This document shows positions 6,252-6,875 of a stretch of 6,875 nt of DNA, piece by piece. Source of the DNA: JBFWQM01 sp050249455 (GTDB lineage: Bacteria; Pseudomonadota; Alphaproteobacteria; MPNO01; VGEU01); the NCBI GenBank assembly GCA_050249455.1, contig JBFWQM010000262.1:1-6875 (forward strand), in the 5' to 3' direction. The first letter of the stretch is position 1, and every line of letters begins with the position of its first letter. The notes beneath the pieces were generated by a model. That model saw only the letters and a list, made by a program, of their open reading frames with translations. It ran no database searches and was not told the origin of the DNA. The position numbers and the translations under genes were made by a program.

Positions 6252-6290
6252 TGAACCCTCCCCCTGACCCCCTCCCGCCAGGGGAGGGGG
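6252..6290. repeat. REP-like GC-rich palindromic element, possible terminator of the amidohydrolase
   Basis: A perfect nine-pair stem is formed by CCCCCTCCC (6268-6276) and GGGAGGGGG (6282-6290) around a GCCAG loop. It is preceded by a near copy of the left arm, CCCTCCCCC (6256-6264), followed by TGA. The layout of C-rich tract, TGA, C-rich arm and G-rich arm matches a common class of dispersed intergenic palindromes in high-GC proteobacteria. The stem begins 13 bases past the amidohydrolase stop on the minus strand, so it may end that transcript before MFS-2, although no T-tract follows. Copy number in the genome cannot be judged here. Confidence 0.6.
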
Positions 6291-6303
6291 CAATCGAGGG
6301 AAA

Positions 6304-6875
6304 TCACATCCCGATGATCTTCTTCGCGTTGCTGAGATAGAGCTTCTCGCGCTCGGCGTTGCTGACGTCGAGCGAGTCGAGCACCTTGATCGTCTCGCGG
6401 ATGTACATCGGCCCGCCCTCGGGGTCGAACGGGCAGTCGGAGGCGAACATGCAGCGGTCGGGGCCGAAGAAATCGAGACCGCAGACCGTTCCGGCGCGCG
6501 AGCCGAACAATGCGGTGTCGGCGTAGAACATCTTGAAGTAGTCGATCGGGCGCTTCTTCATCGACTTCAGCAGCGCCTCGTAGTCCTCGTCCTCGGTGCG
6601 GCTGCCGAGCTGGTCCCAGCCCGGGCCGACGCGGCCCTCGAAGTAGGGGACCATCGCGCCGAGGTGGTGGACGATGATCTTGATGGTCGGCAGCTTGTCG
6701 AAGATGCCGGAGAAGACGATGCGCGACATCGCCGCGCTGGTCTCGTACGGCCAGCCGAAGGTCCACCAGATCTCGTACTTCGACTTCTTCTCGGTCAGGT
6801 AGTCGGGGAAGTTCGCGCCGCGCGCCGGGTGCAGCCAGATCGGCCGGTTGAGCTGCGCCATGCGCTCGAAGATCG
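6304..6875 (-). CDS. Amidohydrolase family protein (ACMSD-like, amidohydrolase_2), C-terminal 190 residues; N-terminus beyond the right edge
   Basis: The frame is open from the right edge (IFER before Met at 6861) to TGA at 6304-6306, so the Met at 6861 is internal and the gene is cut by the window. Numbering from that Met, the fragment shows IWLHP with His11, VHHLGAMVP with His65-His66, and MFASDCPFD with Asp142. These match the metal-binding and catalytic positions of the TIM-barrel amidohydrolase_2 family, which includes aminocarboxymuconate-semialdehyde decarboxylase, gamma-resorcylate decarboxylase and 5-carboxyvanillate decarboxylase, plus some hydrolases. The family's first His-x-His lies in the missing N-terminal part. 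The usual length is about 300-350 residues, so about half is visible. The end (SNAKKIIGM) is the normal family C-terminus. The product is probably a cytoplasmic metal-dependent decarboxylase or hydrolase acting on an aromatic or CoA-linked acid. I recall a 4-hydroxyphenyl-beta-ketoacyl-CoA hydrolase name used for similar rhizobial proteins, but the sequence alone does not establish it. A GC-rich hairpin follows the stop. Confidence 0.88.
   Translation of the reverse strand, partial: IFERMAQLNRPIWLHPARGANFPDYLTEKKSKYEIWWTFGWPYETSAAMSRIVFSGIFDKLPTIKIIVHHLGAMVPYFEGRVGPGWDQLGSRTEDEDYEALLKSMKKRPIDYFKMFYADTALFGSRAGTVCGLDFFGPDRCMFASDCPFDPEGGPMYIRETIKVLDSLDVSNAEREKLYLSNAKKIIGM

Overview
The window is GC-rich, densely coded DNA in the style of an alphaproteobacterium. 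The base composition, the chemoreceptor's signalling domain (long HAMP-to-hairpin linker, [20 protein letters not shown] tip) and the mix of catabolic genes with major-facilitator carriers all fit Rhizobiales or Rhodospirillales relatives. Genus cannot be fixed from this sequence. No RNA genes, CRISPR arrays, insertion sequences or prophage genes were seen.

Layout, left to right. (1) Bases 1-2325 hold a minus-strand run transcribed leftward: an MFS carrier (MFS-1), then 19 bases later a D-2-hydroxyacid dehydrogenase, then 57 bases later the first 28 codons of a crotonase-family gene that leaves the window. (2) Bases 2326-2608 are a divergent intergenic region with an AT-richer core, which should hold the promoters for both directions. 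(3) Bases 2609-4932 hold a plus-strand pair: a secreted stand-alone Cache/PDC-type sensor protein and, 44 bases later, a full-length membrane chemoreceptor (MCP). (4) At 4920-4942 a hairpin whose three-base loop is the MCP stop codon sits at a tight convergent junction. (5) Bases 4951-6159 hold a second MFS carrier (MFS-2) on the minus strand, clearly paralogous to MFS-1. (6) Bases 6160-6303 hold a small dyad and a GC-rich REP-like hairpin. (7) Bases 6304-6875 hold the C-terminal part of an ACMSD-type amidohydrolase on the minus strand, whose N-terminus lies beyond the right edge.

How they may work together (inference). The centre is a sensing module, a soluble periplasmic Cache protein beside a chemoreceptor, enclosed by two related organic-solute carriers and flanked by catabolic enzymes. 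The simplest reading is a locus to find, import and degrade one class of small organic acid. The crotonase N-terminus resembles p-hydroxycinnamoyl-CoA hydratase/lyases, and amidohydrolases of this type occur in aromatic-acid catabolism, so a plant phenolic such as ferulate or coumarate is a reasonable but unproven candidate. The most novel element is the Cache protein and MCP pair, which could be an indirect chemosensory system that uses a Cache protein where a classical solute-binding protein is usual.
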